In this document: in pieces, positions 28,457 through 37,234 of the stretch
Layout: every line of letters starts with the position of its first letter
Numbering within the stretch: the stretch's first letter is position 1
Source of the DNA: Sulfitobacter sp. DFL-14
GTDB taxonomy: Bacteria; Pseudomonadota; Alphaproteobacteria; Rhodobacterales; Rhodobacteraceae
Assembly (NCBI RefSeq): GCF_003335585.1
Contig: NZ_QBFD01000025.1
Span: 89,772 to 153,771, forward strand
Length of the DNA: 64,000 bases
Direction: 5' to 3'
The notes under the pieces: model-generated
Database searches by the model: none
Told to the model about the DNA's origin: nothing
What the model saw: the letters and a program-made list of their open reading frames with translations, nothing else
Position numbers and translations under genes: made by a program

Positions 28457-29058
28457 GCCGAGATCCTTTGCCGAAATGCCGCCGTGCTGAGATGATACTG
28501 CGGCGAGATGAACTCCTCGGCCCGGAGGATCCAGCCGCCCTTGCCGCCCGCCCGGTTGCGCGCATATTTGCGGCTGGTCGGGCGGCGGTCTGCCAGTCTG
28601 AAATAATAATTGCGGCGGGCGATCCCATAGGCATCGACAAAGGCATCAGCGCCCCGCCGCATGGCCCCGCGCACCGCGCCGATGCTTTGCGGCCCCAGCG
28701 CGCCATCGACCACCACGTCATACCCCATGTCGCGCAACAGCCGTTGCAGGATCTTCACCGCATTGGCCCCCGCGTTGACATACATGTCAAAGACACTGGG
28801 TTGCAGAGGGCCGGGCAATTCCCCGATCAGCGGCCTTTCGAAATAATGCCGGATAAAGATATCCACCGCCTGGGCTCGGGTCAGGCTGCGCACATCGCTG
28901 ACGTCGACCTGCCCGTCCCCGGTCAGGTCCAGCCCCAGCCGCCGCATCGTGTGGATTGTCACGCCAAAGTTCGTGGCCCCGCCCGGATCGTCCGGATCAT
29001 TCACGAATCCGCCTTCCCGCGCCACGATGGCCTCGGCGATCTGCCTGACCGTCTGCAT
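28447..29058 (-). CDS. GTA/phage-type endolysin, GH108 N-acetylmuramidase
   Basis: A 203-residue lysozyme-like enzyme. The catalytic Glu lies in REGGFVNDPDDPGGATNFGVT (about 14-34), the hallmark of holin-associated N-acetylmuramidases. A DLTGDGQVDVSDV insert (about 45-57) resembles an EF-hand/dockerin calcium loop. The C-terminal half (about 105-150) is a peptidoglycan-binding domain of the same families (VDGALGPQSIGAVRG). It has no signal peptide, so it needs the overlapping holin. A CtrA half-site lies about 50 bases upstream. Confidence 0.88.
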   Translation of the reverse strand: MQTVRQIAEAIVAREGGFVNDPDDPGGATNFGVTIHTMRRLGLDLTGDGQVDVSDVRSLTRAQAVDIFIRHYFERPLIGELPGPLQPSVFDMYVNAGANAVKILQRLLRDMGYDVVVDGALGPQSIGAVRGAMRRGADAFVDAYGIARRNYYFRLADRRPTSRKYARNRAGGKGGWILRAEEFISPQYHLSTAAFRQRISAWG

Positions 29059-29104
29059 TGCTGCTGCTCCTTGCCCGTTGATCGGGGCAAAGACTGCTCA
29101 GAGA

Positions 29105-29112
29105 ATGGTTAA
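29105..29112 (-). promoter_or_regulatory. CtrA half-site upstream of the lysis genes
   Basis: The minus strand reads TTAACCAT, an exact match to the recalled alphaproteobacterial CtrA half-site, 47-54 bases before the endolysin start and inside the 79-base gap after ccmE. CtrA controls GTA release in Rhodobacter capsulatus. A second TTAA at the canonical N7 spacing is not present. Confidence 0.5.
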
Positions 29113-29137
29113 CGGATCTGGCGGCAGCGCGCGTTGC

Positions 29138-29581
29138 TCAGCCTTCGGGCTCCTGGTAGACGCCCTGTGCCTTGAGCGCGTCCACGACCTCTTTCGGCAT
29201 GTAGGTTTCATCGTGTTTTGCAAGGATTTCAGTGGCTTCGAAGACACCGTTGATGTAGCGGCCCGTGCCGACCATACCTTGATTTTCCGCAAAGAGATCC
29301 GGCAGGACACCGCTGAAGATCACCGGCACCGTGGCACCGCCATCGGTCACGTTGAAGCGCACGACCTCACCATCGCCGCGGATCAGACTGCCCTCTTCGA
29401 CCAGCCCGCCGATGCGGAACACCTCTGTCGGCGCGGGCGGTTCGGCCATCACCTGAGAGGGCGCGCGGAAAAAGTTGATGCCATCGCGCATCGCATAGCC
29501 GATCAGCGCAGTGGCGGCGACCAGCGCCACCACCGCCACGGCAATCACTTGAATTCGGCGTTGCTTTTTCAGGCTTTTCAT
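29138..29581 (-). CDS. ccmE: Cytochrome c-type biogenesis protein CcmE (haem chaperone)
   Basis: A 147-residue periplasmic haem chaperone with an N-terminal membrane anchor (about 12-30) and an OB-fold. The haem-binding His is in AKHDETYMP (about residue 122). It hands haem to CcmF. argC lies upstream with a gap of 15 bases on the same strand, so the cytochrome genes are read behind argC. The lysis pair separates it from ccmF. Confidence 0.95.
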   Translation of the reverse strand: MKSLKKQRRIQVIAVAVVALVAATALIGYAMRDGINFFRAPSQVMAEPPAPTEVFRIGGLVEEGSLIRGDGEVVRFNVTDGGATVPVIFSGVLPDLFAENQGMVGTGRYINGVFEATEILAKHDETYMPKEVVDALKAQGVYQEPEG

Positions 29582-29596
29582 CGGGTTAGCATGGCC

Positions 29597-30625
29597 TCAC
29601 GGGAACAGGGGCGCCATCATCAGCCCCTCGGTCTCTGCAATACCTAACATCAGGTTGGCGTTCTGCAATGCCTGCCCGCTGGAGCCCTTTGTCAGGTTGT
29701 CCAGCGCCGCGATGACGATGGTGCGCCCTTCGATCCGGTCCGCAACCACGCCGATATGGCAGAAGTTCGATCCGCGAATATGCCTTGTGCTGGGGGCCTC
29801 GCCCAGGGGCAGAACCTCGATGAACGGCTCGGCCTCATAGGCATTTTTCAATGCGTCATGAATGGCTTGCGCCTCACCTTTCACATAGCATGTCGCCAGG
29901 ATACCCCGGTTTGCCGGGACCAGATGCGGCGTGAACTGCACCTTCACGGGCCGCCCCGCAAGCGCCGAAAACTCCTGATCGAACTCGCCCAGGTGCCGGT
30001 GTGTCCCGCCCACCGCATAGGCGTGGTAGCCTTCGGACAATTCCGCGTGAAGCAGGTTTTCCTTCAGCGACCGGCCCGCGCCCGACACCGCGCATTTCAG
30101 ATCCAGGATGATCTCATCCAGGTCGATCACCCCGGCCTCGATCAGCGGGCGCAGGGCGAACTGCCCCGTGGCCGCGTTGCAGCCCGTGCCCGCCACCAGC
30201 CGCGCGGCGGCGATCTCCTTGCGGTAGAATTCGGTAAGCCCATAGACCGCCTCCTCCTGCTGCGCCAGCGCGGCATGGTCGTTGCCGTACCATTGCTTGT
30301 AGGCCGCCGGATCGCGCAGCCGGAAATCCGCTGAAAGATCAACGATTTTCAGGTCTTTCGGCAGCGCCGCGATCACCTCTTGCGAGGTCTTGTGCGGCAG
30401 GGCGCAGAAACACAGATCAATGTCGGAAAAATCGATTTCCTCGATGGTCACCAGGGCGGGCAGATCAAGGTGGCGCAGGTGCGGAAACACCTCTGCCATG
30501 CTTTGCCCGGCCTTCGAGTTTGCACCCAAAGCCTTGATTGTCATGGAGGAATGTCCGGAGATCAGCCGGATAAGTTCAGCACCGGTATAGCCGGATGCGC
30601 CAAGAATGGCGATGTTATGGGTCAT
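29597..30625 (-). CDS. argC: N-acetyl-gamma-glutamyl-phosphate reductase
   Basis: A 342-residue NADPH enzyme, third step of arginine synthesis. The N-terminal Rossmann motif is [15 protein letters not shown]. The catalytic Cys is in AGTGCNAATG (about residue 149), and [13 protein letters not shown] and the C-terminal [14 protein letters not shown] are family marks. Length is that of the long type 1 ArgC. It is preceded by murI with a 38-base gap, on the same strand. Confidence 0.96.
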   Translation of the reverse strand: MTHNIAILGASGYTGAELIRLISGHSSMTIKALGANSKAGQSMAEVFPHLRHLDLPALVTIEEIDFSDIDLCFCALPHKTSQEVIAALPKDLKIVDLSADFRLRDPAAYKQWYGNDHAALAQQEEAVYGLTEFYRKEIAAARLVAGTGCNAATGQFALRPLIEAGVIDLDEIILDLKCAVSGAGRSLKENLLHAELSEGYHAYAVGGTHRHLGEFDQEFSALAGRPVKVQFTPHLVPANRGILATCYVKGEAQAIHDALKNAYEAEPFIEVLPLGEAPSTRHIRGSNFCHIGVVADRIEGRTIVIAALDNLTKGSSGQALQNANLMLGIAETEGLMMAPLFP

Positions 30626-30663
30626 GTCGTGGTCCCTCTTGCAGGGGATGGAATATCGGGGGT

Positions 30664-31473
30664 TCAGGCGGCGGTAAATGTGATCGGTCGTCGCAGGAAC
30701 TGGGTCGCGCGGGCGCTCACCTGCTTGGGATCACCCGTTGTCAGAAAGGCCCGTTCGCCCGTGCCCAGCATGTTGGGATGCCGGGTCAGGTAATCGGCCA
30801 GGCTTTCGGCCACCAGATTGGCCTGGCTGAACACCTGCACATCGGCGCCCAGCGCGGCCTGAAAGGCCTCCTGCATCAGCGGATAATGGGTACAGCCCAA
30901 AATCGCGGCCTGGGGATGCGGCATCTTGCGTTTCAAGGCATCCACATGGCTGCGCACCAGCGCCTCTGCCAGGATGAAATCACCCTCTTCGATGGCATCG
31001 ACCACGCCGCCGCAGGCCTGCGCCTCCACGTCCACGCCGATGGCGCGGAACGACAATTCACGCTGAAAGGCGCGGCTGGCGACGGTTGCGGGCGTGGCAA
31101 AAAGCGCGACATGGTTCAGCGCCACTTCGCGCGGCGGGGAATTGTCGCCCCATTGCCGTTCGGTCAGCGCCTCGATCATCGGGACAAAGACCCCAAGCAC
31201 CCGCTTGTCCGTGGGCACCCATGATTCCTGCATCCGCCGGAGCGCTGCGGCAGAGGCCGTGTTGCAGGCCAGAACCACCAGATCGCAGCCCGCATCGAAC
31301 AGGCGCTGCACCGCCGCCGTGGTCAGATTGTAGATGTCATCAGACGTCCGCACGCCATAGGGCGCATGGGCGCTGTCGGCGATATAGGTGAAATCCACCT
31401 CAGGCAAACGCGCCTGCACCGCCTGCCAGACAGTCAGACCGCCCAACCCACTGTCAAAAATGCCAACCGCCAT
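30664..31473 (-). CDS. murI: Glutamate racemase
   Basis: A 269-residue cofactor-independent racemase that makes D-glutamate for peptidoglycan. The two catalytic cysteines are in [12 protein letters not shown] and ILGCTHYPL. The N-terminus [13 protein letters not shown] is diagnostic. It is followed by argC and preceded, after 9 bases, by an acyltransferase gene on the same strand. Confidence 0.95.
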   Translation of the reverse strand: MAVGIFDSGLGGLTVWQAVQARLPEVDFTYIADSAHAPYGVRTSDDIYNLTTAAVQRLFDAGCDLVVLACNTASAAALRRMQESWVPTDKRVLGVFVPMIEALTERQWGDNSPPREVALNHVALFATPATVASRAFQRELSFRAIGVDVEAQACGGVVDAIEEGDFILAEALVRSHVDALKRKMPHPQAAILGCTHYPLMQEAFQAALGADVQVFSQANLVAESLADYLTRHPNMLGTGERAFLTTGDPKQVSARATQFLRRPITFTAA

Positions 31474-31482
31474 GTCGTCCCT

Positions 31483-32364
31483 TCAGGCGCGATGCCTTGC
31501 TTCGAATTCATAGCCCAGTTCATGCGCATGAACCGGGTTCGGGGACAACTCATATGTCGCTTTGCGGAGGAAATCCATCATCGCTTTTGCATCACCGCGC
31601 AGCGGGTCCAGAAGGTCACGCCCCAGCGGCGCGCCGATGGAGACACGCACCGGCGTGTCCACGCGTTTGCTGAATTCCTTGATCAGCAGACCCATGCGCA
31701 AAGTGGCGTGCAGATGGCTGGCAATCTGGAACATCCGGCTGCATTGGCCGTCGAAAAAGACCGGCACGACAACGGCATCGGACTTGGCGATCATCCGCGC
31801 GGTAAAGCTGCGCCAGCCGGGGTCCAGCGGGCGCGAAAAGGGTTTGGCCGCCGTGCTGACGGTGCCGCCGGGAAAGATGCCGATGGTGCCGCCCTGCCCC
31901 AGATAGTCCAGCGCGGTCTTGCGGGTCGCCAGGTTCAGCGCCAGCGCCTCCCTACCGGGTGCAAAATCAATCGGCAGCAGATGGCGGTTCAGTTCTGGCG
32001 CACGGTTGAACACCGCATTGGCGAGGATCCTGAAATCCCCACGGCTGCGCGACATCATATGGCCCAGCATCAGCCCGTCCAGAATGCCATAGGGGTGATT
32101 GGCGATAAAGATCACCGGCCCGCTGCGCGGAATGAGGTCCAGACTGCCCGCCACCACATCCAGTGAGAGCCCGTAGCGCGCCGCCATCACGTCGAAAAAG
32201 CATGCCCCCGCGCCGACCTCATCCTCATAGCCCGCCGCACGCCTGATCAGGCGCAGCCGGCCGGTGGAATTTTCCATCAACCGGATCAGCGCACGTCCCC
32301 CGCGGCTTTGCGCGGACCATGCATAGGATATGTCACTGGCCCGGTCCGGTCTCAGCTTGGGCAT
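31483..32364 (-). CDS. Lysophospholipid acyltransferase family protein
   Basis: A 293-residue PlsC-fold acyltransferase. The catalytic motif is NHPYGILDG, a His-X5-Asp variant seen in the OlsA/haemolysin-like branch rather than the His-X4-Asp of PlsC. GIFPGGTVSTA is the phosphate-binding block. It may acylate a lysophospholipid or lyso-ornithine lipid; no olsB is nearby. I chose the ATG at 32364 because AGGAG lies six bases upstream; an ATG at 32394 has none. Confidence 0.82.
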   Translation of the reverse strand: MPKLRPDRASDISYAWSAQSRGGRALIRLMENSTGRLRLIRRAAGYEDEVGAGACFFDVMAARYGLSLDVVAGSLDLIPRSGPVIFIANHPYGILDGLMLGHMMSRSRGDFRILANAVFNRAPELNRHLLPIDFAPGREALALNLATRKTALDYLGQGGTIGIFPGGTVSTAAKPFSRPLDPGWRSFTARMIAKSDAVVVPVFFDGQCSRMFQIASHLHATLRMGLLIKEFSKRVDTPVRVSIGAPLGRDLLDPLRGDAKAMMDFLRKATYELSPNPVHAHELGYEFEARHRA

Positions 32365-32428
32365 CGCGGCTCCTGAACGACGGTCACGGCGCATCAGATA
32401 GCGGCGAAATGCAACAATCGCGTGACAG

Positions 32429-35400
32429 TTACTCCGCCGCCTTCGCGGCTTCCGCCCCGCCGGACCGGATCACTGCCAGCAGCTCCTCGCGCCGTTTGGC
32501 GGCCTTGGCTTCATTGGCCTGTTTGACCGGGCCGAAACCGCGGATCTGCAGCGGCAGTTCGGCCAGCGCCACGATGGCATCGCGGGTCCGGTCTGTCAGC
32601 CGGGGCAGCACATCGGCCATATCCCCCTCATACTGCTTGATCAGCGCGCGCTCCATCTTGCGCTCAGCCGTATAGCCAAAGACATCCAGTGGCGTGCCAC
32701 GCAGGCGCTTCATGCCCGCCATCATCCGCAGCGGTCTTTCCAGCCACTGGCCGAATTCACGCTTCACCGGGCGGCCGTCCGGCCCCTGTTTCGAGATGAT
32801 CGGCGGGGCCATGTGGTAGGTCATCTTGAAGTCGCCATCAAACTCGGCAGCGGCCTGTTCCCGGCTGCGCAGCAGCAGGCGGGCGACCTCGTATTCGTCC
32901 TTGTAGGACAAGAGCTTGTGATAGCCCAGCGCGACCGCTTCTTTCACCCTGGGGTCGCTGATCTGGTCCAGCATCTTGCCATAGCGTTTGGCCAGCCCCT
33001 TGCCCTGATAACCGGTCAGATGCTCCTTGCGATAGGCGATCCTGTCGTCCAGCGATTTGGGCAGCGACACGACCTTGGGCTTGATGACTGCCGCCGCATC
33101 CTCGGGATAAAGCACCGCCCAGCGCCCGATCTCGAAGGCGCGCAGGTTACGCTCGACCGCGGCACCGTTCAGGCGGATCGCGTCCTCGATGGCCTCGAAG
33201 CTCAGCGGGATCAGACCCTTCTGCCAGGCGCCACCAAAGACCATCATGTTGGAATAGATGCTGTCGCCCAGCGCCGCCTTGGCAAGATCGGAGGCATCGA
33301 ACAGCGCCACATCCTGCTTCAGCCGCGCCTCCAGCGCCAGGGTCAGCCGGTCATAGGGCATCTGGAATTCGGTATCGCGGGTAAATTCGCCGGTGATGAT
33401 CTGGTGCGAATTGACCACAGCACCGGTGCGCCCGCCCCGCGTCAGCCCCAGCGTCTTGTTGCCCGCCGATACAACCAGATCGCCGCCGATCAGGGCGTCG
33501 GCCTCGCCGGTGGCGACACGGATGGCGCTGATGTCTTCGGGCCGCTCGGCGATGCGGCAATGGATGTGGACCGCGCCGCCCTTCTGGGCGAGGCCCGCCA
33601 TTTCCATCATGCCGGCCCCCTTGCCATCGAGCTGCGCCGCCTGTGCCAGAACCGCACCGATGGTCACAACCCCGGTGCCACCGACCCCGGTGACCACCAC
33701 GTTATGGGTGCCCTTGATCACGGGCAGATCGGGTGCAGGCAGATCGGGAATGTCGATTTTGGTGGTGGGGTCCTTGCGTACCTTGGCCCCTTCCAGCGTC
33801 ACGAAAGACGGGCAGAACCCTTTGAGGCAGGAGAAATCCTTATTGCAGGACGATTGGTCGATGGCGCGTTTGCGGCCCAGTTCCGTGTCCTGAGGCACGA
33901 TGGAGACGCAGTTCGACTGCACACCGCAATCGCCACAGCCCTCGCAGACATCCGTGTTGATGAACACCCGCTTGTCCGGGTCGGGGAACAGCCCGCGCTT
34001 GCGGCGGCGGCGCTTCTCGGCGGCACAGGTCTGGATATAGACGATGGCCGACACGCCTTCGATCTGTTCGAACTGCTTTTGCACCTTCATCAGCTCGGCG
34101 CGTTCATGCAGCGGCACCCCCTTGAAGGCGGCAAAATCCACGTCTTCTTTCTCGTCATAGACCACGGCCAGGTGCTTGACCCCCATGGCGCGCAATTCGG
34201 CCACGATGCGCGGCGCATCCAGGTCGCCCTCATTGTGCTGACCGCCGGTCATGGCGACCGCGTCGTTATAGAGGATCTTGTAGGTGATGTTGGTCTTGGC
34301 GGCGATCGCAGCACGGATCGCCTGCACACCGGAGTGGTTGTAGGTGCCGTCGCCGAGGTTCTGGAACACATGCTTGCGGGTGGAAAACGGCGCTTCGCCG
34401 ATCCAGTTTGCCCCTTCGCCGCCCATATGGGTAAAGCCGGTGGTTTCGCGGTCCATCCACTGCACCATGTAGTGACAGCCGATCCCGGCATAGGCGCGCG
34501 CGCCCTCGGGCAGCTTGGTCGAGCTGTTGTGCGGACATCCCGAGCAGAAATAGGGTGTGCGCGCTGCGATATCCTCGGCGTTGTCGGCACGGCGCGCATC
34601 GTCGAGCGATTGCAGGCCCGCGCGGATGCCATCGGTGTCGCGACCCTCTTCCAGCAGGATGCCGCCCAGCTTTTCCGCAATCCAGATCGGGTCCAGCGCA
34701 CCCCGTGTCGGGAAAAGCTCCTCGCCGTGCTCCATCCCCGCGCCGGACTTGTGCCAGCCATAAACGCGGCGGTGGGTGTCGTTGAACAGCGCCTCCTTGA
34801 TCTGGATCTCGATCAGCTTGCGCTTTTCCTCGACCACCACGACCAGGTCCAGGCCTTCGGCCCAGTCATGAAACCCATGCATGTCCAGCGGAAAGGTCTG
34901 CCCGACCTTGTAAAGGGTGATGCCCAGCCGCTCCGCCTCGTTCTGGTCGATGTTGAGCAGGCTCATGGCGTGGATCAGGTCGAGCCAGTTCTTGCCCGCC
35001 GCGACAAAGCCGATCTTGGCGCCGCGCTTGCCCCAGAGGCGTTTGTCCATCTTGTTGGCATGTGAAAAGGCTTCCGCCGCAAAACGCTTGTGGTCGATCA
35101 TCCGCGCTTCTTGCAGATGCGGCGTGTCCTGCAGACGGATGTTCAGCCCGCCCTGGGGCAGGTCGATCTCCGGCACCGCCAGCTGCATGCGATGCGGATC
35201 GCCGTTGACGACGGAGGTCGCCTCCACCGTGTCCTTCATCGTCTTCAGACCAACCCAGAGACCGGAAAACCGGCTCAGCGCCCAGCCGTAGATGCCGTAA
35301 TCGAGTATTTCCTGCACCCCGGCAGGCGAGACCACGGGCATATAGGCATCCACCATCGCCCATTCGGACTGATGCAGCACGGTGGAGGATTCACCGGTAT

Positions 35401-35842
35401 GGTCATCGCCCATCGCCATCAGCACGCCGCCGTGCTTGCTGGTGCCCGCCATATTGGCATGGCGCATCACGTCGCCCGACCGGTCCACGCCCGGCCCCTT
35501 GCCGTACCACAGCCCGAAAACGCCGTCGTATCTGCCCTCACCGCGCAGCTCGGCCTGCTGGCTGCCCCAAAGCGCCGTCGCCGCCAGATCCTCATTCAGA
35601 CCCGGCTCAAAGCGGACCTGATGTTCCGTCAGCACCTTCTCGGCCCGCGCCATCTGCAGGTCCACTGCCCCGAGCGGGCTGCCGCGATATCCGGTCACGT
35701 AACCCGCGGTATTCAGACCCGCCGCCTTGTCGCGCGCCGCCTGCATCAGCATCATCCGCACCAGCGCCTGCGTGCCGTTCAGGAGCACAGGGCTCTTATC
35801 AAGGTCGAAACGATCGTTGAGTGAGATTTTCTGCGTTGTCAT
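32429..35842 (-). CDS. Fused indolepyruvate ferredoxin oxidoreductase
   Basis: A 1137-residue single-chain 2-oxoacid:ferredoxin oxidoreductase in which the alpha and beta parts (IorA, IorB) are fused. It decarboxylates aryl pyruvates from aromatic amino acids to aryl-acetyl-CoA. The N-terminal two thirds are thiamine diphosphate binding. Cysteine clusters CEGCGDCGVQSNC and CNKDFSCLKGFC bind iron-sulphur clusters. The gamma-type domain begins near GVGGTGVVTIG. GGAGG lies five bases before the ATG at 35842. It is divergent from a LysR gene. Confidence 0.9.
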   Translation of the reverse strand: MTTQKISLNDRFDLDKSPVLLNGTQALVRMMLMQAARDKAAGLNTAGYVTGYRGSPLGAVDLQMARAEKVLTEHQVRFEPGLNEDLAATALWGSQQAELRGEGRYDGVFGLWYGKGPGVDRSGDVMRHANMAGTSKHGGVLMAMGDDHTGESSTVLHQSEWAMVDAYMPVVSPAGVQEILDYGIYGWALSRFSGLWVGLKTMKDTVEATSVVNGDPHRMQLAVPEIDLPQGGLNIRLQDTPHLQEARMIDHKRFAAEAFSHANKMDKRLWGKRGAKIGFVAAGKNWLDLIHAMSLLNIDQNEAERLGITLYKVGQTFPLDMHGFHDWAEGLDLVVVVEEKRKLIEIQIKEALFNDTHRRVYGWHKSGAGMEHGEELFPTRGALDPIWIAEKLGGILLEEGRDTDGIRAGLQSLDDARRADNAEDIAARTPYFCSGCPHNSSTKLPEGARAYAGIGCHYMVQWMDRETTGFTHMGGEGANWIGEAPFSTRKHVFQNLGDGTYNHSGVQAIRAAIAAKTNITYKILYNDAVAMTGGQHNEGDLDAPRIVAELRAMGVKHLAVVYDEKEDVDFAAFKGVPLHERAELMKVQKQFEQIEGVSAIVYIQTCAAEKRRRRKRGLFPDPDKRVFINTDVCEGCGDCGVQSNCVSIVPQDTELGRKRAIDQSSCNKDFSCLKGFCPSFVTLEGAKVRKDPTTKIDIPDLPAPDLPVIKGTHNVVVTGVGGTGVVTIGAVLAQAAQLDGKGAGMMEMAGLAQKGGAVHIHCRIAERPEDISAIRVATGEADALIGGDLVVSAGNKTLGLTRGGRTGAVVNSHQIITGEFTRDTEFQMPYDRLTLALEARLKQDVALFDASDLAKAALGDSIYSNMMVFGGAWQKGLIPLSFEAIEDAIRLNGAAVERNLRAFEIGRWAVLYPEDAAAVIKPKVVSLPKSLDDRIAYRKEHLTGYQGKGLAKRYGKMLDQISDPRVKEAVALGYHKLLSYKDEYEVARLLLRSREQAAAEFDGDFKMTYHMAPPIISKQGPDGRPVKREFGQWLERPLRMMAGMKRLRGTPLDVFGYTAERKMERALIKQYEGDMADVLPRLTDRTRDAIVALAELPLQIRGFGPVKQANEAKAAKRREELLAVIRSGGAEAAKAAE

Positions 35843-35884
35843 GGCGTCCTCCCAGAACGTCGGTTCGCGTGATACGGGATACAT

Positions 35885-35903
35885 AGGTCATTAATGCTGA
35901 CCT
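35885..35903. promoter_or_regulatory. Probable LysR operator between the oxidoreductase and its regulator
   Basis: AGGTCA-N7-TGACCT is a perfect 19-base inverted repeat containing the T-N11-A core (T35888 to A35900) of LysR-type sites. It lies 43-61 bases upstream of the oxidoreductase start and about 100 bases from the lysR start, as expected for shared control. Confidence 0.6.
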
Positions 35904-36006
35904 GTATAGCGGGTTTTTTGCCGTATCTCCGCAATATTCCAACTGTGAGACTTTATCTTATATCTATTTAGGATAGAGACAGACAAAGCCAAAGAAAGCG
36001 CCGACC

Positions 36007-36912
36007 ATGGATTGGGACAAACTCAGAATCTTTCATGCCGTGGCCGATGCCGGCTCGCTCACCCATGCGGGTGACAAACTGAATCTGTCGCAATCCGCCG
36101 TCAGCCGCCAGATCCGCGGGCTGGAAGAACAGCTGAACACCAATCTGTTTCACCGCCACGCGCGCGGCTTGATCCTGACCGAACAAGGCGAGCTGCTGTT
36201 CGATGCAACGCGGTCGATGACCAAGCGGGTCGATGCCGCCACCGCACGCATCCGCGACAGCGAGGAAGAAGTCTTTGGACAGCTGCGGGTGACCACCACC
36301 ACCGGCTTCGGCACGCTCTGGCTCGCCCCGCGCCTGCCCAAACTCTACGAGAAATATCCGGACCTCTCCGTCGACCTGATGCTGGAGGAACGCGTGCTTG
36401 ACCTGCCCATGCGCGAAGCCGATGTGGCCATCCGCATGAAGGAACCCAGCCAGGCGGACCTGATCCGCAAGAAGCTGATGATGATCCGCATGTGCCTTTA
36501 CGCAACCCCCGCCTATCTGAAGGCGAACGGCACGCCGATCCGGCTTGAGGACATGTCCGACCATCGGCTGATCTGCCAGAATACCGACAGCGCCCAGGTT
36601 GCAGCGGGTCAGAACCTTGTCCAGCAGCTCATGCTGAACGACGTGCGGTCCCTGCTGACGGTGAACAATTACTTCGGCGTGCTTCAGGGTGTGCTGCACG
36701 ATCTGGGAATCGGGGTTCTCCCCGACTACCTGACACAGGACTTTCCCGATCTGGTGCGGATCCTGCCGGATATCGAGTCGGCAGATGTCCCGGTTTTTCT
36801 CGCCTATCCGGAGGAATTGCGGCAATCAAAACGCGTCGCCGCCTTCCGGGATTTCGTCCAGGATGAGATCATTACCTACCGTAAACGCCTGCGGGATAAA
36901 GAAAACGCATAA
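36007..36912 (+). CDS. LysR family transcriptional regulator
   Basis: A 301-residue LysR regulator. The N-terminal winged helix (about 1-60) reads LRIFHAVADAGSLTHAGDKL with the recognition helix SQSAVSRQIRGLEEQL. The effector domain (about 92-290) has the usual two-lobe periplasmic-binding-protein layout. Its divergent position next to the indolepyruvate oxidoreductase and the palindrome between them suggest that it controls that gene in response to an aromatic acid or its product. This is an inference. Confidence 0.92.
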   Translation: MDWDKLRIFHAVADAGSLTHAGDKLNLSQSAVSRQIRGLEEQLNTNLFHRHARGLILTEQGELLFDATRSMTKRVDAATARIRDSEEEVFGQLRVTTTTGFGTLWLAPRLPKLYEKYPDLSVDLMLEERVLDLPMREADVAIRMKEPSQADLIRKKLMMIRMCLYATPAYLKANGTPIRLEDMSDHRLICQNTDSAQVAAGQNLVQQLMLNDVRSLLTVNNYFGVLQGVLHDLGIGVLPDYLTQDFPDLVRILPDIESADVPVFLAYPEELRQSKRVAAFRDFVQDEIITYRKRLRDKENA

Positions 36913-36997
36913 GCTATGCGCAACAAGCATACCCGACATGCTATGGAAATTGAAAAACTGACTTGATCCAAGGCACGGTGCTACCTAATTCAGCGTT

Positions 36998-37090
36998 ATG
37001 AAGATTGATGCGCTTCGAACACGCTTCTGGCGCATCGCTTCATACCTCCCTGTTGGACTTGGGCCGAGCTTTATGCTCGGCCTTTTTTTT
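36998..37090 (+). ncRNA. Candidate trans-acting small RNA with exposed CCUCCC
   Basis: A TTGATC -35 (36963-36968) and TAATTC -10 (36986-36991), 17 bases apart, predict a start at about 36998. The RNA would begin with a long imperfect hairpin (36998-37013 with 37030-37043, 16-base loop). A single-stranded stretch 37044-37061 contains ACCUCCCUG, complementary to ribosome-binding sites. It ends in a strong terminator with eight T. No open frame fits. It lies between lysR and purL; the layout resembles AbcR/alpha-r15 type RNAs but the family is not identified. Confidence 0.6.
37062..37090 (+). terminator. Intrinsic terminator of the candidate small RNA
   Basis: A perfect 8-bp stem GGCCGAGC/GCTCGGCC with loop TTTAT is followed by eight consecutive T (37083-37090). 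It lies 150 bases after the lysR stop, too far and too specific for lysR alone, and 145 bases before purL. Confidence 0.92.
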
Positions 37091-37234
37091 GCCCCCCGCG
37101 CCCAGCCTTGCGTGACAAAGCCGCGACAGCTCCCGGTCAGGTCCTGACAGCACGGATTGAAGGCCGCTTTGCCCTTTTCCCCTTCCTGCGCTTCAATTAA
37201 GACAGCCCCATGAACGCCATCGGGGATACCGCAC

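Noticed and set aside
27884..29058. A prophage remnant
   Set aside because: Only holin and endolysin are present. Their family and overlap fit the gene transfer agent lysis pair better than phage debris, and no phage structural genes flank them.
32813..35065. A 750-codon open frame on the plus strand
   Set aside because: It mirrors the fused oxidoreductase gene, which carries the thiamine diphosphate and iron-sulphur motifs.
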